DNA from: Christensenellaceae bacterium
GTDB lineage: Bacteria > Bacillota > Clostridia > Christensenellales > Aristaeellaceae
NCBI GenBank assembly: GCA_020025205.1
Contig: JAHHSO010000001.1
Location: 1 to 64,000 of the forward strand
Length of the DNA stretch: 64,000 bases
Direction: 5' to 3'
In this document: positions 24,786-33,463 of the stretch, one piece after another
Layout: every line of letters begins with the position of its first letter
Position numbering within the stretch: the first letter of the stretch is position 1
The notes under the pieces: model-generated
Told to the model about the DNA's origin: nothing
The model's database searches: none
Seen by the model: the letters and a program-made list of their open reading frames with translations, nothing else
Position numbers and translations under genes: made by a program

Positions 24786-27104
24786 ATGAAGAAAATCTTC
24801 TCTTTACTGATGGTGTTCTGCTTGATCTTCGGCACGGCTTCTGCGCTGGCGGCGGGCAATGTGACGATTGCCGTCAGGGGTCAGAATGACTTTGACGACT
24901 ATATTTCCAGCGCGTTTGTCCGGGGCAATAAGCTCCTTTTGAACAGCTACGATAGAACTTACGAATGGAACAAAGAAACCGGCGAAATGCGCGAGGTGAA
25001 GGGGTATCAGGAGCTTCGTGACAAAATCGCGGGCCACCACTTGGAAGAAGGCGAAGAACCTCTCGTTGCGCTGGAAGAAGGCGAGTATTGCAATCTGTAT
25101 GACAGCATTTACACGGTGGACGACAAGATATACGTGATGGCTGAGATCAACGATGAGGAGAACAACGCCAGAAACCTGCTGGTTGAGCTGATGATCGATG
25201 ACAACGATACGTTTGCCATGGGTGAGACGATTGATCTTGGCGATGCACTGATGGTTGAAGAAGAGATGGATGGCGAGACTTACAGATATAGCCGATATCT
25301 TCAAAAATCAGCCGGTTTTGATGGTGTGCTGTATGGCATCAGCTATGGCGAAAACGGCATGGAGCTGCTGGCGATCGAACTCGAATCTGGCCATGTAAAC
25401 ACCATGACTCTTGACGTTGACGGCGAGATTGACTCCATGACGCGCTACAAGGATGGTCAGCTGCTGTTGACGATGATGAACTATGACAGCGATCCTGTTG
25501 TGGTGAATCTGGTCGTTTATGATGTGACAACGCAGGAAACAACCCTTCTGGGCGAGATGCCCAGAGACGGTTGGCAGTCACCTTTGGGCATTTGCTACGA
25601 TGAGCAGCGTTCCAGAATATATTACAGCCTTGCCGGCAGCATGTGGAGAATAGATATCACCGATGCGGGCTTGGGCACGCCGGAAGAGTTCAGCGATATG
25701 CCCATGAATGATGGTTCGGCCAATGTTGTGCTGATGGACGATCTGTATATTATGGCAGGCTACGATGCGATCATTGGCCGCGATGTCACGCAGGAGAAAA
25801 TGCCCGAACAGCATATGCGTGTGGTGAACTACGGCTATTCCGAAGGCATTAAGCAGGCGTATTTCTCGTTTACAAACGCACATCCAGAGTACATGGTTTC
25901 CATTTCCACGGCGATGGATCCAGAAGCGCTGATGTCCAATATGATGAACCGTTCTTCTGATGTGGACATTTATACAATTGACAGCACGGTTGAAGCGTTT
26001 TCCGCGTTGCTGAACCGCGGTTTTATGGCAGAGCTGACTGGAAGTGAGAAGATCAAGGCCGGAGTAGAGGGGCTTTATCCGTTCCTGAAGGACACGGTGA
26101 TGAAGGATGGCGAGATTTACGCGCTGCCCATGAACAGCTACGCGGATACGCTTACCATGAATGTAAAGACTCTGGAGAAAATGGGCTACACGAAGGATGA
26201 TCTGCCCAAGACCTGGTTTGATTTTTATGACATGCTTCAGGAACTTCCAGCCAAGCTGGAAGAGTTCCCGGAAATTCAGTTCTGTGAGCAATACATGGAT
26301 GTTGAAAACGCGCGTTATCAGATTTTCAGCATCATGCTTCAGGATTACTTCACCTGGCTGGATGCGGACCAGAGCCATCTGACGGAAAGCGGCGATGTGC
26401 TGGTCAAGCTGTGCGAAGCCTATGAGAAGGTGGACTGGAACAGCCTGGGGATGAAGGAATCGAGCGAAGACGAAAGCTTTGGTTCGATTATTGTGGGCTC
26501 CGATGATGAAGTGCCCAGCAGGATTCTTGAGTTCTACAACAGTGTTAGTTTCTATCAGCCTATAGAAGGCGATGAGTGGATCCCCCTGTCTGTCAAAGAA
26601 GGGGAAGAGCCGCTGATTGGCATGAATGTCGTCTTTGCATTTGTCAATCCGTTCTCTGAAAACCGTGAAGCAGCGATTGAGTATCTGGAATATGCATGGG
26701 ATTGTGTGGAAGAAACCATAAAAATGCAGATGGTTCCGTCGATGAATGATCCTGTAGAGAACAAGCATTATGAGGAAAGCCTCAAAGACATGGAGGAATA
26801 CACACACGATCTTGAGGCGCAGCTTGAAAAGACGGAAGACGAGGAAGAAAAGGAACAGCTGAACCAGATGCTCGAAGAGCAGAAAAAATGGTACGAAGAG
26901 TATAAGAAAGAAAACCGCTATCAGGTTTCTGCCGAGGATATTGAGCATTACAGAGCGTTTGACAAGTGCCTGGTTGTGCAGAAGTCCTCGTGGTGGAATG
27001 CGAGCGAAGATATAAATAAGTATCTGGACGGCGCAATGACTGCTCAGCAGCTGGCGACTTCGATTGAAAAGACGATGCAGATGAAGCGTCTGGAGGGCAA
27101 CTGA
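24786..27104 (+). CDS. Secreted solute-binding protein fused to a propeller-like domain
   Basis: A 772-aa exported protein. A signal peptide (1-22, ALA cleavage) lacks a lipobox cysteine, unlike most Gram-positive binding proteins. Residues about 25-335 are beta-rich repeats with GNKLLLNSYDRTYEWNKETG, YDSIYTVDDKIYVMAEI and DDLYIMAGYDAIIG, resembling a beta-propeller. Residues about 345-680 resemble a CUT1-type sugar-binding protein (YGYSEGIKQAYFSFTNAHPEY, DVDIYTIDS, MKDGEIYALPM, KTWFDFYDML). A charged coiled coil of about 50 residues (655-710) is inserted before the last helical part ending in TAQQLATSIEKTMQM. Two sugar-type permeases follow within the operon, so it probably delivers a ligand to them. 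Confidence 0.75.
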   Translation: MKKIFSLLMVFCLIFGTASALAAGNVTIAVRGQNDFDDYISSAFVRGNKLLLNSYDRTYEWNKETGEMREVKGYQELRDKIAGHHLEEGEEPLVALEEGEYCNLYDSIYTVDDKIYVMAEINDEENNARNLLVELMIDDNDTFAMGETIDLGDALMVEEEMDGETYRYSRYLQKSAGFDGVLYGISYGENGMELLAIELESGHVNTMTLDVDGEIDSMTRYKDGQLLLTMMNYDSDPVVVNLVVYDVTTQETTLLGEMPRDGWQSPLGICYDEQRSRIYYSLAGSMWRIDITDAGLGTPEEFSDMPMNDGSANVVLMDDLYIMAGYDAIIGRDVTQEKMPEQHMRVVNYGYSEGIKQAYFSFTNAHPEYMVSISTAMDPEALMSNMMNRSSDVDIYTIDSTVEAFSALLNRGFMAELTGSEKIKAGVEGLYPFLKDTVMKDGEIYALPMNSYADTLTMNVKTLEKMGYTKDDLPKTWFDFYDMLQELPAKLEEFPEIQFCEQYMDVENARYQIFSIMLQDYFTWLDADQSHLTESGDVLVKLCEAYEKVDWNSLGMKESSEDESFGSIIVGSDDEVPSRILEFYNSVSFYQPIEGDEWIPLSVKEGEEPLIGMNVVFAFVNPFSENREAAIEYLEYAWDCVEETIKMQMVPSMNDPVENKHYEESLKDMEEYTHDLEAQLEKTEDEEEKEQLNQMLEEQKKWYEEYKKENRYQVSAEDIEHYRAFDKCLVVQKSSWWNASEDINKYLDGAMTAQQLATSIEKTMQMKRLEGN

Positions 27105-27110
27105 TTACAG

Positions 27111-27965
27111 ATGTTTGAAAAGAAGAAGTCCGTTCTGATTTTTCTCCTGCCGGGACTATTGATGCTGATGATCTTCTACGTGCTGCCTTTTATCAGCGGC
27201 ATTGGCTTCAGTTTGACAGACGGCAGCTATAAAAATGAATTTGTGGGGCTTCAGAATTATCGGGACTTGTGGCAGAACAGCATGTTTCTATTGGGGCTGC
27301 GCAACACGATGGAGCTTTCGCTCATCTGTGCGCCGCTGCTGTGGGTGCTGTCGTTCCTGCTGGCATCGGCACTTTCGGGCATTAAGCCGTATGGCGGCTT
27401 TTTCCGCTCCAGTGTACTGCTGCCATATCTGACGCCAGGCTCTGCGATTTTATTGGTGTGGCTGGTGCTGTTTGACTATGGCGGGCCGATGAACAGACTG
27501 TTTATGGCGCTGGGATTTTCCCGCGTAGAATGGCTGACGACGGGGGCGCTGCGTTTTCCGGTCATCCTGATGTTCCTGTGGAAGAACCTGGGATTCTGCC
27601 TGATTATCTTTTTGGCGGCTTTGCAGTCCATTCCCAAGCCGCTATATGAGTACGCCGAACTGGAAGGCGCGGGATTCTTTACCCGCGCTTTCCACATTAC
27701 GCTGCCCATGATCCTGCCCAATGCATTCCTGGTGTTTGTGCTGGCATGGATTAACGCCTTTAAGATCTTCAAAGAGGTCTACTTCATTGCCGGCGCATAT
27801 CCGGATTACTCCGTGTATACGCTGCAAAACTACATGAACAATATGTTCCAGAAGATGAATTATCAGAACGTTACAGCGGCCGCCTATTCGTTCGGCCTGA
27901 TTGTCATTGCGATATTTGGCGCGATTTTCTTCCTGCAAAGGCGCGCCGCACGCGGACTGAACTGA
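27111..27965 (+). CDS. CUT1-type sugar ABC permease, MalF-like
   Basis: A 284-aa inner-membrane permease with six predicted membrane helices, starting with FLLPGLLMLMIFYVLPFI. The EAA loop that contacts the ATPase is recognisable as YEYAELEGAGFFTRAFHITLPMILP at about residues 180-204. Length and layout match MalF/UgpA-type subunits of oligosaccharide importers. It starts six bases after the binding-protein stop codon. No ATPase gene is found in this cluster, so it would need a shared MsiK/UgpC-type ATPase encoded elsewhere. Confidence 0.87.
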   Translation: MFEKKKSVLIFLLPGLLMLMIFYVLPFISGIGFSLTDGSYKNEFVGLQNYRDLWQNSMFLLGLRNTMELSLICAPLLWVLSFLLASALSGIKPYGGFFRSSVLLPYLTPGSAILLVWLVLFDYGGPMNRLFMALGFSRVEWLTTGALRFPVILMFLWKNLGFCLIIFLAALQSIPKPLYEYAELEGAGFFTRAFHITLPMILPNAFLVFVLAWINAFKIFKEVYFIAGAYPDYSVYTLQNYMNNMFQKMNYQNVTAAAYSFGLIVIAIFGAIFFLQRRAARGLN

Positions 27966-27975
27966 GGAGGGCATG

Positions 27976-28824
27976 ATGAAAAGAAAACATCTTTTGGCGC
28001 GCCTGTTGCTCACAGTTCTTGCGGTCGTCATTCTGCTGCCGATTGTCATGACGATGATGTATTCCTTCTTTTCCCCAGGGGAAATCAAGGCATTCATGCA
28101 GACGCGCGGCAGTTATGATGCGGCCAAACTGATGGAAATTAAGCTTGCGCCAAACATGTTCTCCCTCAGCCAGTATTACAAGATCCTGATTGAAGACATG
28201 AGCATTCTGCGCTACTTTGTCAATTCAGTCCTGTATGCGGGGGCTATTCTGCTGGGGCAGGCGCTGATTGTGCCGATGATGGCATATGCACTTTCGCGGT
28301 TCCGTTTCAGAGGACGCGATGCTCTGTTTTTTCTGGTCATCGTGCTGATGCTTTTGCCGTTCCAGGTGACGATGGTGCCCAACGTGATGACGCTTCGGAA
28401 GCTGAATCTGCTGGATACAGTCTGGGCGGTTATTCTGCCGATGATAGTCGCGCCGTTTTACATCTTTCTGCTGCGCCAATACATGGTTGGCTTGCCCGGC
28501 GAAATGATAGAGGCGGCGCAGATTGACGGCGCCGGGCCTATGCGCTGCTACATTCATGTAGTGATGCCGGTTTGCCGCCCGATTCTGGGCGCGGCGGTGG
28601 CGCTGTCCTTTGCAGACTGCTGGAACCTTGTGGAGCAGCCTCTGACGTATTTGACGACGCGCACGGACCTGTATCCGCTGTCCGTGGTCTTCAATCAGCT
28701 TACTCAGGAGAGCACGGGCGTGGAATTTGCAGGCGCGGCGCTGTACACGCTGCCTGCACTGTTCATTTATCTGTTTTTCCAGAGCGATATTCTGGAAGGC
28801 GTGCAGCTGACGGAACTGAAATAA
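27976..28824 (+). CDS. CUT1-type sugar ABC permease, MalG-like
   Basis: A 282-aa permease with six membrane segments, partner of the preceding MalF-like protein. The EAA loop is GEMIEAAQIDGAGPMRCYIHVVMP at about residues 175-198. MAYALSRFRFRGRDALFFLV and PFQVTMVPNVMTL are typical of MalG-type subunits. Two ATG codons occur in tandem (27973 and 27976); the second is at better distance from GAGGAGG. It is 11 bases from the MalF-like gene and 22 bases before the next adaptor gene, so all are in one operon. Confidence 0.87.
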   Translation: MKRKHLLARLLLTVLAVVILLPIVMTMMYSFFSPGEIKAFMQTRGSYDAAKLMEIKLAPNMFSLSQYYKILIEDMSILRYFVNSVLYAGAILLGQALIVPMMAYALSRFRFRGRDALFFLVIVLMLLPFQVTMVPNVMTLRKLNLLDTVWAVILPMIVAPFYIFLLRQYMVGLPGEMIEAAQIDGAGPMRCYIHVVMPVCRPILGAAVALSFADCWNLVEQPLTYLTTRTDLYPLSVVFNQLTQESTGVEFAGAALYTLPALFIYLFFQSDILEGVQLTELK

Positions 28825-28846
28825 CCGGGCAAAAGAGGAAATAACG

Positions 28847-30187
28847 ATGAAAAAACGAGCCATCAAGGGACTTGTGGCGCTGGCGGTGGTCGTGGCGCTG
28901 TGCATGTTCTTTTCGGGGACGATTAAGACGATCACCACGCCCAAGGTCAAGCTGGTGACAGCCAAGCAGGGCAAGCTGGAGGAGACGATCAAGCTTTCCG
29001 GTCAGCTGATGTTCCCCAAGACGGAGGATATCAAACTGCCTGGCTTGACGGGGGATCAGTCTGTGACGATCAGCCGTGTACGTGTAGCCAAGGGCCGGAA
29101 GGTAGAGGCGGGCGATGTGCTGTTCGAAGCGGAAGTCTCCGGTTTTGACAAGCAAATGGAAACGCTTCGCGGTGAGGCTGACGAGATTCAGAAGGAGATC
29201 TTTGATCTTCAGCGCAAAAACGGCGATCTGAGGCTCAAACGCACCGAAGAGATTTACATGGAAGCCTATGACCAGCTGGCAGACAGCAGGGAAGAACTGC
29301 TTGAAGCACAGACAGCGCTGGAAGTTGCAGCCAAGCTGGCGGGCGTGACTCTTAAATCGGGCAAACTGCCTGAGGAGGCACAGGCAGATGAAGCGCTTGC
29401 AGCACGCCAGAAAGATGTCGAGGAAGCCGAAAAGGTGGAATCGGAAGCGCAGAAGCGCTTTAACAACGCCAATCGTCTGGGGATCAGCGAAGATGTGCTG
29501 ACCTATGTGACAAAGAGCCGTGAACTGAAAGATCAGCTGAGCAAAAAGCAGGATCAGATTACAACGCTCACGGTGCTCGGCCAGCAGGCGGCAAAGGTGA
29601 CGGCTCCGCATGAGGGCTACATTGTTGATGTGGTCATTAAAGCAGGGGAAAGCTATGATGGCCGTTCTGCGGCGATTGTCATGAGCGCGCAAGATCAGAA
29701 GCCTGTGCTTCGCGCGGATACAAACGATATTGAACGCAAGATTGAAAAGGGTACGGAAATCGTTATCAAGCGCGACAGCGGAAAGAACGTCAACAAGAAA
29801 GTTTCAGACAGTGGTGTGGACGAGGAAGGCAAGCGCTATGTGGATGTCGAGCTGTCCGACAAGGATGTCTCCAATCTTGGCGGCGGCGCGGCATTGCTGG
29901 CTCAGCCGGTGAATATGTCCGCCAGCTATCGCGCGGGAAGCTCGACGACGCTTCTGCCCATCAGCGCTGTACGCGGAAGCGGAGACAGCCGTTATGTCTA
30001 CGCCGTAGATGAAGAGATGAGCGCCTTGGGCGAACGCGTGCTCAAGGTGAGGAAGATGGATGTCAAGGTTCTGGCAGAGGTGGGCGCTACAGTGTCCATT
30101 GAGACGGATCTTGGCCGCCAGCGCGTGGCATATATGGAAGACCGCGCGATTTCCGAAGGTTCCGAGGTCATGGTATACCCGGAGTAA
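28847..30187 (+). CDS. HlyD/MacA-like membrane-fusion protein
   Basis: A 446-aa adaptor with one N-terminal membrane helix (about 5-26). The layout is a membrane-proximal beta strand (VKLVTAKQGKLEETIKLSGQLM), a lipoyl half (VSISRVRVAKGRKVEAGDVLFEA-like, about 60-90), a coiled-coil hairpin (about 95-240, rich in Glu, Lys, Ala and Leu), the second lipoyl half (VTAPHEGYIVDVVIKAGESYDG) and beta-barrel domains. This is the plan of MacA/YknX-type adaptors in Gram-positives, which work with MacB/FtsX-like permeases. A permease of that kind is encoded 10 bases downstream. The partner ATPase is absent from the window. Confidence 0.8.
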   Translation: MKKRAIKGLVALAVVVALCMFFSGTIKTITTPKVKLVTAKQGKLEETIKLSGQLMFPKTEDIKLPGLTGDQSVTISRVRVAKGRKVEAGDVLFEAEVSGFDKQMETLRGEADEIQKEIFDLQRKNGDLRLKRTEEIYMEAYDQLADSREELLEAQTALEVAAKLAGVTLKSGKLPEEAQADEALAARQKDVEEAEKVESEAQKRFNNANRLGISEDVLTYVTKSRELKDQLSKKQDQITTLTVLGQQAAKVTAPHEGYIVDVVIKAGESYDGRSAAIVMSAQDQKPVLRADTNDIERKIEKGTEIVIKRDSGKNVNKKVSDSGVDEEGKRYVDVELSDKDVSNLGGGAALLAQPVNMSASYRAGSSTTLLPISAVRGSGDSRYVYAVDEEMSALGERVLKVRKMDVKVLAEVGATVSIETDLGRQRVAYMEDRAISEGSEVMVYPE

Positions 30188-30197
30188 GGAGGGCGCA

Positions 30198-31355
30198 ATG
30201 AAAACGAGGAAGCACGTTTTTCTGATCGTGCTGGGCGCCCTTTTGATGCTTGTCGGCGGGGTTCTGATTGCTCAGGTGGGCGAAGGACTGCAGTACATTC
30301 TGCCTGCCCCCGAAGAGGCGAAGGAGCTGGAAGCCCTTTACGAAGACGGACAAAAGCAGCTTGAAGGCATGGCGGATACGCTTTCGGATTATGCCATCGG
30401 CGCACGCCTTCAGGGAGCAAACCTTTCCCGAGAGGGCGGAGAGTCTGTGCAGACTGTGATATATGCTGTTGGCGAGGGATATTTTGATACCATGCATGAA
30501 ACGCTCCTTGCCGGACGATATGTCAGCAGCACGGATATAAAAAAAGGTTTAGACGTGATTGTGCTGGATGAACGTGCAGCGCTGTCACTTTTTCCGGGAG
30601 ACGATCCTATTGAGAAAAAGGTGATGCTCAACGGTGAATTGTATGAGGTCGCGGGCGTCATTAAGGGCGGGCGGCGTTTGGGTGAACGGGATGAGCATGT
30701 GGTCTATATCCCGATTACAACGGCCAGCCGAAGAGGCCTCAACATGCAGACGGTGGAAATGAATGCCCACGGGAACAATCCGACAGGCTCTGCCATTTTA
30801 ATGAAGGATACACTTTCCTCATGGAAGCGGGGCGGCAGTTTTTACCAATATGACAAGCTGGCGTTGGGGGCATGGATGCCTGCGAGATGGGCGGTGCTGT
30901 TTGTGGGTATTGCCGTTCTGATCGCTCTTCTGAGAAGGGTAAACAGTTCGACTTGGAAACGCATCTGTTATTATACGGATCAGCTCAAGACGCGTTATGC
31001 ACGCGATATGCTGCCCGGGATGGCAGGAAATTTTCTTGTGTGTGCAGCGGGATACGGCGGATTGTTGGCAGCGGCATTCCTGCTGGCAAAGTTCTCGATT
31101 GCGCCGCTGTATGTGTTCACGGAATGGATACCGGAAGTGGTGGTCGAATTATCTGCGCTGACTTCCCGCTTCTGGTCGCTTAACGATATGAATGCGGCGG
31201 CAGTACGCTATACCAGCCGGTTCCTATGCCAGATGGAATTGGGACAGGGACTTTTGCGCTGGGGCATGCTTGCGTTGCTCTTGGGGCTTGTGCTTCGTGC
31301 AAACAAATGGCTGAACCACAGGCCGGAAAAGCAGGCGCTGCCAACGGAACGGTAA
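30198..31355 (+). CDS. MacB/FtsX-like permease subunit
   Basis: A 385-aa membrane protein. Residues 1-26 include one membrane helix; residues about 28-225 are an extracytoplasmic domain with the MacB_PCD signature YAVGEGYFDTMHETLLAGRY and VIVLDERAALSLFPGDDPIEKKVML, and the C-terminal part has three further hydrophobic segments (about 235-255, 290-315, 355-375). This is the plan of a four-helix FtsX/MacB permease. The usual FtsX C-terminal sequence is poorly conserved. ATG at 30198 with GGAGG upstream. No ATPase is encoded next to it. The operon ends here or includes the acetyltransferase 17 bases downstream. Confidence 0.7.
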   Translation: MKTRKHVFLIVLGALLMLVGGVLIAQVGEGLQYILPAPEEAKELEALYEDGQKQLEGMADTLSDYAIGARLQGANLSREGGESVQTVIYAVGEGYFDTMHETLLAGRYVSSTDIKKGLDVIVLDERAALSLFPGDDPIEKKVMLNGELYEVAGVIKGGRRLGERDEHVVYIPITTASRRGLNMQTVEMNAHGNNPTGSAILMKDTLSSWKRGGSFYQYDKLALGAWMPARWAVLFVGIAVLIALLRRVNSSTWKRICYYTDQLKTRYARDMLPGMAGNFLVCAAGYGGLLAAAFLLAKFSIAPLYVFTEWIPEVVVELSALTSRFWSLNDMNAAAVRYTSRFLCQMELGQGLLRWGMLALLLGLVLRANKWLNHRPEKQALPTER

Positions 31356-31372
31356 AACGAAAGAAGACGATC

Positions 31373-31885
31373 ATGTTGCAAAAGATTGAACTGGAGAAGG
31401 CGGAAAGCCGAGAGCTGGACGAAATTTGTGCGCTGTGTACGCTTGTGAAGGAAAGAACCCCTTCTTCCGGCTGGAATGAACACTATCCGACACGCGCCAT
31501 TTTAGCGGCAGATTTGGCCTCACAAACTCTGTATAAGGTTGTGCAGGATGGAAAAATTGTTTCGATCATGCAGATTCGCTCCTGGGCAGAGTTCATGAAG
31601 GACGAAGAGGCGGATGATCTTCAGGATTGGAATCCGGAAATCATCAACCCTTGTGCGCTGGGACGTTTCTGCGTATCTCCAGATTGTCAGGGACAGGGAC
31701 TTGGACGCCGCGTCATGATGGCAGCGCTTGAAAAGGCCAAGTCGATGGGGTATGACGGCGCACGATTCCATACGCTGGTGAGCAATGGCATCGCTTCCCA
31801 TCTGTACGAGTCCATGGGATTTAGAACAGCGGGCAAGATTGCAGAGTATGGCATGGAATTTTACTGTCATGAAATGAAACTGTGA
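31373..31885 (+). CDS. GNAT family N-acetyltransferase
   Basis: A 170-aa GCN5-related acyltransferase. The acetyl-CoA binding motif A is clear: LGRFCVSPDCQGQGLGRRVM (about 98-117, Q/RxxGxG/A as QGQGLG), followed by LEKAKSMGYDGARFHTLVSN and the motif B region HLYESMGFRTAGKIAEYG. It would acetylate an amine on a small molecule or protein; the acceptor is not evident. The ATG at 31373 has only a weak GAAAGAAG ahead of it. It lies 17 bases after the permease gene and before a terminator, so it may be the last gene of that operon. Confidence 0.85.
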   Translation: MLQKIELEKAESRELDEICALCTLVKERTPSSGWNEHYPTRAILAADLASQTLYKVVQDGKIVSIMQIRSWAEFMKDEEADDLQDWNPEIINPCALGRFCVSPDCQGQGLGRRVMMAALEKAKSMGYDGARFHTLVSNGIASHLYESMGFRTAGKIAEYGMEFYCHEMKL

Positions 31886-31908
31886 TAAAATAGGACTGGA
31901 TAAAAAGA

Positions 31909-31946
31909 TTGACGCCTTTGTGCAAAAGCATGAAGGCGTCAATTTT
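31909..31946 (+). terminator. Intrinsic terminator after the GNAT gene
   Basis: TTGACGCCTT pairs perfectly with AAGGCGTCAA around a 14-base loop, followed by TTTT. Confidence 0.75.
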
Positions 31947-32065
31947 GTGCGGGAAAAGGAGTTTTCAAGCCGGCTGAGCAGCATCATTCTGCAAGGATAC
32001 TAAAACGGTTTTAAAAGGGAAAATGATTCGACGATTCAACCCGAAAGTGGTGGCCGCGGAGAATT

Positions 32066-32101
32066 GAAAAAAGAAGCAGAGACGCCAAGAATCTCTGCTT
32101 C
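32066..32101 (-). terminator. Intrinsic terminator of the PRK06851-type gene
   Basis: GAAGCAGAGA pairs with TCTCTGCTTC; on the minus strand the stem is followed by six T. Confidence 0.8.
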
Positions 32102-32132
32102 CTGATATTTTGTTCAGTTTTTCTTTCGCAGA

Positions 32133-33191
32133 TTACTGCGGCAGCTCTGGGGCAAGCGCGGAAAGCGTCTCATCAAGAATCTTCTGCCAGCGGCTGAAAT
32201 CCATATTGGGCACATAGAAGGACTCTAATTCATCATGCAGCTGCCTGGCCTGAGAAAGCGCGCCAATGGCCTGATGCAGATGCAGCCGGACGGCGGAGCG
32301 CCCCTGTTCCAGCGTGTGTTCACGGCGCAGAAGTGATTCGTGCGGGATGCAGGCTGAAAAGTCAAATGTCTGTTCGGCGGGCAGCAGATCGCTGGTTGTG
32401 ACAAGCGTAGACAGGGCTGGAATCGTCAGATGGAGCAGTTTTCCGGGAATGGGCGGATACAGGTGCTCTTCTACGCTGTATCCAGCAGCTTGAACAGCTG
32501 TGCTGACCTGCCGGAGAATGGGGGTGCAGTCTGCGGCCCAGTGCGCCAGAATCCGAATGACGCGCTTTTGTGCATTGTCTGAAATCAGAGAAATCTCGCC
32601 TTTGGCAGTTACAGCATCCGTGATGACGGGGCGAACAGAAGCTGTCCCGGAAGGGGCTTCCTGTCCATTTAAAACGGCCCGTGTCAATGCACGGGTCAAT
32701 TGAGCCAAATGTGCATGATCCGCAGCTTCGGCGGCAACGGCAGCGTTGTCGCGTGTAAAGATAGCAGCAGCTGCCAGACAGGCACGCGCGCGCCGAATGC
32801 AGGCGGCGTGATCGTCCATGCAGGATTGAAGCTGAGGCAGACGGGGACGAATGGCTTCTTCATTCAGGCAGATTCCCAGATTGATGATGCTGTCGCGGGC
32901 ACCGGGAATGTCAGGGTCTATCTGATGCGGCGCGGTGCCATCCATGATGACCAGCCCTGCATGCGGCACAGCAACGGCATCCAGACTGTCCGGGTCACCG
33001 GAGCAGAAATAGAGTGTGGATGCTTCCCCGCCGGGGCAGAGTGCAGCATGAATTCTGTGCATGAATGTCGATTTTCCAACACCGGGTCCGCCCTTGAGGA
33101 TCAGCCTGCGGCGTGGGTTTTCCAGCAGCGTATCGAAGCAGGAAAAAAATCCATCCGGCCCCATGGCACCGGGGAAAAGAACTCTGTTCAA
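32133..33191 (-). CDS. P-loop ATPase of the PRK06851 type
   Basis: A 352-aa protein that resembles the PRK06851 family of uncharacterised clostridial ATPases in length and opening sequence. The Walker A motif is LKGGPGVGKSTFMHRI (about residues 32-47), followed by YFCSGDPDSLDAVAVP and GLVIMDGTAPHQIDPDIPGA. A second part (about 225-330) is more weakly conserved; many family members carry two related halves, but a second P-loop is not apparent here. No membrane segment. The ATG at 33191 begins an apparently single-gene unit. Function unknown; nothing in the neighbourhood explains it. Confidence 0.75.
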   Translation of the reverse strand: MNRVLFPGAMGPDGFFSCFDTLLENPRRRLILKGGPGVGKSTFMHRIHAALCPGGEASTLYFCSGDPDSLDAVAVPHAGLVIMDGTAPHQIDPDIPGARDSIINLGICLNEEAIRPRLPQLQSCMDDHAACIRRARACLAAAAIFTRDNAAVAAEAADHAHLAQLTRALTRAVLNGQEAPSGTASVRPVITDAVTAKGEISLISDNAQKRVIRILAHWAADCTPILRQVSTAVQAAGYSVEEHLYPPIPGKLLHLTIPALSTLVTTSDLLPAEQTFDFSACIPHESLLRREHTLEQGRSAVRLHLHQAIGALSQARQLHDELESFYVPNMDFSRWQKILDETLSALAPELPQ

Positions 33192-33463
33192 TGCAATCCC
33201 TCCACAGTCGAAGCTGATTCAGAATATGCAAAAAGGGAAATTCTCATGCCGAAAAAAGACTGGTGCATGAAACAGCAGATTTTTTTGAGAAACTTTGGCG
33301 CAAGAGAAGCCGATCGGATTGCTGCACCGGCAGGGAGGGAGAAATGAGTCTGCCGGCTGCATCAAGCTGACCGCTGCCGGGGGATCAGGCGGCGCGCTTG
33401 AAGCCCTCGGCAGACGGAGGTATCGGGAAAACGGATTCAGTGAAGCGTGTCTCTTTTCAAGAT
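33192..33463. other. Intergenic region without a supportable gene
   Basis: The 272 bases between two minus-strand genes contain no frame with a ribosome binding site and family resemblance. They should hold the promoter of the P-loop ATPase gene; I could not pick a convincing -35/-10 pair. Confidence 0.4.
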
